Shown here: positions 59,623-64,000 of the stretch, piece by piece
Position numbering within the stretch: the first letter of the stretch is position 1
Layout of the letters: each line of letters opens with the position of its first letter
Assembly: GCF_900095385.1 (NCBI RefSeq)
Contig: NZ_FMID01000017.1
Span: forward strand, 62,001 to 126,000
DNA from: Methanoculleus chikugoensis
GTDB taxonomy: Archaea; Halobacteriota; Methanomicrobia; Methanomicrobiales; Methanoculleaceae
Direction of reading: 5' to 3'
DNA length: 64,000 nucleotides
Translations under genes and position numbers: made by a program
The notes under the pieces: model-generated
Told to the model about the DNA's origin: nothing
The model's input: only the letters and a program-made list of their open reading frames with translations
The model's database searches: none

Positions 59623-60810
59623 ATGACCCATAGGAAAGAACCGATTATGGAGATCGGACAGGAACCCGGGAAGAATGTTGCGATCGGTTTTTGGCGATCT
59701 CTTTTTCGGGACGGCATACCGGCCCATGAAGCCGTTCTCCAGCTGATCCCGGCACGGAAGGCCATCTACCTCCTCCCGGTCGCCCTCTTCTTCTTCTCCC
59801 TCTTCTTCGGGAGATACATGATGGACCCGGTGGAGACCTGCCGGATCCTCATCATCGGGTCGGCGAACGCATGCTTCGACGGTGCGTCGTCCCTGCTCTC
59901 GACCGTCTCCGGTCACCCGGTCCTCCTCCCCTCCTTCGAGCAGACCTGGGGAGCATCGGAAGAGACGGTCGTCTTCCGGATCAGGCTCCCGCGGTTGATA
60001 GCGGCGATGCTCGTCGGGGGAGGGCTCGCCATCGCCGGCGCCTCGTTTCAGGGACTCTTCAGGAACCCCCTCGTCTCGCCCGACATCCTCGGCGTCTCCG
60101 CCGGCGCAGGGTTCGGGGCGGCGCTCGGGATCCTCCTCTCCGGCAACCCCTGGGTCATCCAGGTCTCCGCCTTCGTCTTCGGGATCCTCGCGGTCGCCGT
60201 CACCTACGGCATCGGTCGGGCCGTCGGCAAGGGCTCGACCCTCGTCCTCGTCCTCGGGGGGATCATCGTTGGATCACTCTTCTCCGCCTTCATATCCCTC
60301 ACCAAGTACATCGCCGACCCGTACGACACCCTGCCCGCGATAGTCTTCTGGCTGATGGGAAGCCTCTCCGCGGTCTCGAACGCCGACATCGTCGCGGTCG
60401 CCCCGCCGATCCTTCTCGGCGCTCTCTGCCTCTACCTCGTCAGGTGGCGGATCAACCTCCTCGCGGTCGGCGAAGAGGAGGCGCGGGCGCTCGGGGTGGA
60501 CACAAAGAGGATGACCGTGGTGCTCATCATCGCCTCGACGGTCATCACCGCCTCCGCGGTCTGTATCAGCGGGATCATCGGCTGGGTCGGTCTCGTCGTC
60601 CCCCACATAGGAAGGATGCTCGTCGGCCCCGATTTCCGCAAGCTCATCCCCGTATCAGCCATTCTCGGGGCCTCGTTCCTTCTCGTCGTCGACGACATCG
60701 CAAGAACCCTGACCGCAGCCGAGATCCCGCTCGGCATCCTGACGTCGCTCGTCGGTGCGCCATTCTTTGCATACCTCCTGACACGCAAAAAGGTAGGCTG
60801 GATATCATGA
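59623..60810 (+). CDS. FecCD/BtuC-type ABC transporter permease
   Basis: The 395-residue protein has a roughly 45-residue hydrophilic start and then ten predicted helices. Family phrases are RLPRLIAAMLVGGGLAIAGA, FRNPLVSPDILGVSAGAGFGA, ARALGVDTKRM and SGIIGWVGLVVPHIGRMLVG. It forms the membrane channel for a metal chelate or corrinoid. ATG 59647 with AGGAAAG upstream is an alternative start. The stop overlaps the ATPase start in ATGA. Confidence 0.92.
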   Translation: MTHRKEPIMEIGQEPGKNVAIGFWRSLFRDGIPAHEAVLQLIPARKAIYLLPVALFFFSLFFGRYMMDPVETCRILIIGSANACFDGASSLLSTVSGHPVLLPSFEQTWGASEETVVFRIRLPRLIAAMLVGGGLAIAGASFQGLFRNPLVSPDILGVSAGAGFGAALGILLSGNPWVIQVSAFVFGILAVAVTYGIGRAVGKGSTLVLVLGGIIVGSLFSAFISLTKYIADPYDTLPAIVFWLMGSLSAVSNADIVAVAPPILLGALCLYLVRWRINLLAVGEEEARALGVDTKRMTVVLIIASTVITASAVCISGIIGWVGLVVPHIGRMLVGPDFRKLIPVSAILGASFLLVVDDIARTLTAAEIPLGILTSLVGAPFFAYLLTRKKVGWIS

Positions 60811-61610
60811 TCTTAGACGTCAACAACGCCTCGTTCTCGTACGACGGCATCACAAAACAGTTCGAAGAGATCTCCCTCTCCCTCCGGAGAGGAGAGGTCC
60901 TCTCCCTCCTCGGGAGGAACGGGACCGGAAAATCGACCCTGATCAAGTGCATCTTAAACATCCTCACGCTCCAGAAGGGGGAGGTGGAGATCAACGGCCG
61001 CCGGGTCGGCGATATGCGGCCCGAGGAGGTCGCGCGGCAGGTCGGTTACGTCCCCCAGGCCCACCAGGCTGTCTTCCCGTTCTCGGCGCTCGATTTCGTC
61101 CTCATGGGGAGAGCCCCCCATATATCAGCCTTCTCGGTCCCGGGCGAGGAGGACTACGAGAAGGCGGAGGAGGCGTTTGAGCGGATCGGGATCACCCATC
61201 TCCGGGAGAAGTCCATCTCCGAGATGTCGGGGGGAGAGTCGCAGATGGTGATGATCGCCCGCGCCCTCGCCCAGGAACCGTCGCTGCTCATCCTCGACGA
61301 ACCGACGTCGCATCTCGATGTCGGCAACCAGATGAAGACGATAGCGACTATCGACCAGCTCGCCGCCGACGGGATCGCCATCCTGATGTGCACCCACTTC
61401 CCCGACCACGCGTTCCTGATCTCGCATTCGGCCGCCATCCTCAATAAAGGCAGGCTGATCGCGCAGGGCCGGGCCGAGGACGTCATCACGAAGGAGAACC
61501 TCCGTGAGGCTTACGGGGTCGATATCTGCGTCCACTACATTGAGGAGGCTGGGCGGACGGTCTGCATCCCGATGAATCCCTGCGGGTGCCGGGGCAGAGG
61601 GGAGGTATAA
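60807..61610 (+). CDS. FecE/BtuD-type ABC transporter ATPase with Cys-rich tail
   Basis: The 267-residue protein has Walker A GRNGTGKST, signature MSGGESQMVMIARA and Walker B LLILDEPTSHLD. The C-terminus is extended and ends IPMNPCGCRGRGEV, giving a Cys cluster not normal for the family, with another Cys at GRTVCIP. It drives the permease encoded just upstream. The radical SAM gene follows after 45 bp. Confidence 0.93.
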   Translation: MILDVNNASFSYDGITKQFEEISLSLRRGEVLSLLGRNGTGKSTLIKCILNILTLQKGEVEINGRRVGDMRPEEVARQVGYVPQAHQAVFPFSALDFVLMGRAPHISAFSVPGEEDYEKAEEAFERIGITHLREKSISEMSGGESQMVMIARALAQEPSLLILDEPTSHLDVGNQMKTIATIDQLAADGIAILMCTHFPDHAFLISHSAAILNKGRLIAQGRAEDVITKENLREAYGVDICVHYIEEAGRTVCIPMNPCGCRGRGEV

Positions 61611-61655
61611 TGACCCCGACACCGCGGTCCGCCACCCCAAAGGAAGAGAAGCGGG

Positions 61656-63383
61656 ATGCTGACGCATGAGTGCCGCTGTTGCGCCCACCGCTGCCGGATC
61701 CCTGAGGGGGAGTGCGGCAGATGCGGCATGTACCGGGGTGCCGGAGGAGCGGCCGTCGAGGTCTTCCCCGACTCCTACCTGGCACGCTACCCGACCGCCA
61801 TAGAGACGGTCCCTTTCCTTCATTTCTGGCCGGGACATACCTTCTATGCCGTCTCCTCGGTCGGTTGCAACCTCTCCTGCCCCGGGTGCGTCTCAGCAAT
61901 CCTGACCGCCGATCCCGGTACCCTCACCGGGGCGCTCGTGCGCCTGCCGCCTGATAACGTGGTCAGTGAAGCGGAGGCGGCAGGCTGCCGGGGAATCCTC
62001 TTCTGCATCAACGAGCCCGCGGTATCCCTGCCGACCGTCCTGCGCCTTGCTGATGCCGCGCACGATGCCGGGCTGCTCTTCGGGTGCTCGACGAACGGCT
62101 ACCTGGGGGACGAGGCTACGTGTGCCCTTGCACCGCTCCTCGACTGTGTCAATGTGGGGCTGAAAGGGGCGTCTGATGCGTGTTACCGGGAGTGCGGCGG
62201 GGCCTCGGCCGGGCCGGCCTTCAGGACGGTGCGGGCGCTCTATGAGGCGGGTGTCCACGTCGAGGTCTCGGTGGTCTACGTGCGGGGCCGCGAGGATGAG
62301 GTCGTCTCTGCCGCAGAGAGGGTTGCCGCTACGGACGCCGGCATCCCCTTCCAGATCATGCGCTTTATGCCGTTCTCTGGAGGAGGAGAGGAGAGAGTGC
62401 CTGCGGCACGCGAGGCCGAAGACCTTGCAGAGACGGTCTCCTCGATCCTCGAGAACGTCTACCTCTTCAACACCCCGGGGACGAGCCGGCTCTCCACCAG
62501 ATGCCCGGCCTGCGGGCGCATCCTCATCAGGCGGGCCTTCAACGGGCCGATGGGGGCAAGGAACGAATGGGTGCACCCGGGAGAGCGGTGCGCGTGCGGC
62601 GCGAGGGTGCCGGTATCAGGCCGGATGACCGCAGAGTGGCGACCTGAGGCGAGGTACGCCGGCGGCTACCGGCCCACGCGCGGGCTTGAGCTCATCCGGG
62701 GTATGCTCGCGGCGGCGGGCGTCACCGACCGGGCGGCGCAGGGCAGGGTTCTTGCCGCCGAGCTCGCAAGCGGGGGACTTTCGACGCTCCACGAGAGGAT
62801 AGCAACGCCTCGGGGGTTCTGCTCGGCCCTCCGATCGTATGCGGCCGCCGGCGGGAGGCGGGACGAGGGGGAGCGGCTCGCCTCGGATCTCCTTTCAATC
62901 GTGTCAGGGATCAGGGATAAGACCGTCGGTATGGGGCGGCCACGGATCTATGTGGCCCTCGGCCATCCCCTGGTCCCGCTCTATGCCGACAAACCGGAGA
63001 TATCGCTCATCAGTTCCGCCGGCGGCTACCCGGTGAACCGTAACCTGGGACGGGGCGACCGGGACGCACGACCGGTCACGGCCCAAGAGATCGAGGCGCT
63101 CCGGCCGGAGGTCGTATTCTACCAGGAGGTCGCCCCGGTCGATACGGAGACCTTTGTCCGGGCCTGCCTTGATGCGGGAGTGCTTACAGAGGCGGTGAGG
63201 CGGGGTGCTGTATACCGGCTCCCGGCCGGCACAAAAACAGGGTGCCTCGGGTGGGCGGCATCGATCGCCGCCGTGGCAGGCATCCTCCACCCGGACGCCG
63301 GGTGCCCGGCCCCGGGGGAGGTCGAGGAAGCGGTGCTCTCGTGCGTCCGTGCGGTGGGCGGGGAGATCCCCTACGGGCGGTAG
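61656..63383 (+). CDS. Radical SAM enzyme fused to a binding-protein-like lobe
   Basis: The 575-residue protein has a Cys-rich start (Cys6, 8, 9, 13, 20, 23) like PflA/AmmeMemoRadiSam-type enzymes, then the cluster motif Cys71-x3-Cys75-x2-Cys78 (CNLSCPGC). A zinc-ribbon-like set follows (Cys283, 286, 312, 314). Residues about 428-565 (PRIYVALGHPLVPLYADKP, SSAGGYPVNRNLG, GAVYRLPAGTKTGCLGWAAS, ILHPD) match the C-terminal lobe of the binding protein encoded next door (PRVYYSMGTPLFALNADRF, AAGGDPVNRGI, GRVYTMPPGWDFGNPRW, LHPE). No signal peptide is present, so this lobe is in the cytoplasm. It probably binds the imported ligand for radical chemistry (inference). Confidence 0.85.
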   Translation: MLTHECRCCAHRCRIPEGECGRCGMYRGAGGAAVEVFPDSYLARYPTAIETVPFLHFWPGHTFYAVSSVGCNLSCPGCVSAILTADPGTLTGALVRLPPDNVVSEAEAAGCRGILFCINEPAVSLPTVLRLADAAHDAGLLFGCSTNGYLGDEATCALAPLLDCVNVGLKGASDACYRECGGASAGPAFRTVRALYEAGVHVEVSVVYVRGREDEVVSAAERVAATDAGIPFQIMRFMPFSGGGEERVPAAREAEDLAETVSSILENVYLFNTPGTSRLSTRCPACGRILIRRAFNGPMGARNEWVHPGERCACGARVPVSGRMTAEWRPEARYAGGYRPTRGLELIRGMLAAAGVTDRAAQGRVLAAELASGGLSTLHERIATPRGFCSALRSYAAAGGRRDEGERLASDLLSIVSGIRDKTVGMGRPRIYVALGHPLVPLYADKPEISLISSAGGYPVNRNLGRGDRDARPVTAQEIEALRPEVVFYQEVAPVDTETFVRACLDAGVLTEAVRRGAVYRLPAGTKTGCLGWAASIAAVAGILHPDAGCPAPGEVEEAVLSCVRAVGGEIPYGR

Positions 63384-64000
63384 AACGACCTGTTTCCTGA
63401 TACCGCGGCCGCGCTGGTCCCGTAAAACGTCCGGTAGAACCGGTCCTGCTCCGCGGCAAGGTCGAAGGCGGCGCGCTCCGGGTGGAGGGTGCCTGCGATA
63501 GCACAGAGGCCGAGCACCCAGCGGGGGTTGCCGAAGTCCCAGCCCGGCGGCATGGTGTAGACCCGGCCGTGCTCGACCGCGTCGGCCAAGAGCCCCATCT
63601 TCCGGCATGCCGCAATGTAATCGGAGGCAGGCGCCGAGAGGAACCCGGATACGAAGATGTACTCGGGGTTGAACGCAGCAAACTCCTCCGGCGTTATGTT
63701 GACCCCCGGTTTACCGGCCCGGGCGATCCCCCGGTTGACGGGATCGCCGCCGGCCGCCTCCACGAGATCCATCTCGAACCGGTCGGCGTTCAGGGCGAAG
63801 AGCGGCGTCCCCATCGAGTAGTAGACCCGGGGCCGGCGGCAGCCCTCGACCGCCGACGAGACCGCCGCCACCCGGTCGCCGATGTAGCCGGCCAGCCTCT
63901 CCGCCGCCCCGGGCCGGCCGGCCCGTTCACCGAGTTCCCGGACGAGGTCGAGGTAGCCGTCTATTGACTGGATCTTCCCGTGGAGGTCCCGGATGTAGTC
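63371..64000 (-). CDS. FepB/BtuF-like substrate-binding protein (5' end outside window)
   Basis: The frame is open to the window edge, giving 209 visible residues from the middle helix (DLVRELGERAGRPGAAERL) through the C-terminal lobe. The start and signal peptide are missing. The visible lobe is homologous to the C-terminal part of the convergent radical SAM protein. The two genes overlap by 13 bp at their 3' ends. It is the third binding protein of this region. Confidence 0.85.
   Translation of the reverse strand, partial: DYIRDLHGKIQSIDGYLDLVRELGERAGRPGAAERLAGYIGDRVAAVSSAVEGCRRPRVYYSMGTPLFALNADRFEMDLVEAAGGDPVNRGIARAGKPGVNITPEEFAAFNPEYIFVSGFLSAPASDYIAACRKMGLLADAVEHGRVYTMPPGWDFGNPRWVLGLCAIAGTLHPERAAFDLAAEQDRFYRTFYGTSAAAVSGNRSFYRP

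Overview
The window is GC-rich archaeal DNA from a methanogen, most likely a Methanomicrobiales species close to Methanoculleus (inference; no 16S or mcr gene is present). The supporting genes are the small subunit of archaeal DNA polymerase D, two CofH enzymes of coenzyme F420 synthesis, an archaeal-type riboflavin synthase, a GIY-YIG DUF123 protein, an iron-sulfur flavoprotein and a membrane pyrophosphatase. TATA boxes lie about 25 nt before several start codons, so some mRNAs look leaderless. I see no tRNA, rRNA, CRISPR array or intact insertion sequence.

1-6 kb is an accessory block of small membrane proteins and a membrane-anchored winged-helix regulator. Four copies of one 48-bp promoter element (711-758, 2540-2587, 3811-3858, 4753-4800) tie four of its transcripts into one apparent regulon. 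6-9.5 kb carries a CcdA-like protein, a Na/phosphate cotransporter and an ATP-NAD kinase. 8.4-17.3 kb is one tightly overlapping minus-strand operon, trpB2-trpE-trpG-trpD-trpC-trpF-trpB-trpA-NAD kinase; trpE carries an apparent two-base frameshift next to its start.

17.4-24 kb holds a YdjM-like protein, a GerW/DUF2953 pair as found in spore-forming bacteria, a MacB-like ABC exporter operon and RadC. 24-30 kb has a long TPR protein, two aminotransferases flanking ribH and ribC, purE and an ArsC-like protein without its nucleophilic cysteine. 30.6-41 kb is mostly housekeeping: thiC, a metallo-hydrolase, an iron-sulfur flavoprotein, two CofH paralogues around a DUF1805 gene, a signal peptidase, DP1 and the pyrophosphatase.

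Two regions stand out as possible undescribed systems. At 41.3-47.9 kb a compact cluster encodes a DUF2162 membrane protein, an ExbB/TolQ-like proton channel, an ExbD-like DUF2149 protein and a 1571-residue CobN-like chelatase with a signal peptide and a C-terminal membrane anchor. This suggests an ion-gradient-energised metal or tetrapyrrole machine at the cell surface. At 53.9-64 kb three FepB/BtuF-like binding proteins, a FecCD-type permease and its ATPase surround two SAM methyltransferases, a DUF364 protein and a radical SAM enzyme fused to a binding-protein lobe. This looks like a locus that makes or modifies a small metal-binding molecule and imports it. Between the two lie acetyl-CoA synthetase with an MFS carrier, an RNase III-like protein, a cyclophilin and a THEP1-like NTPase.
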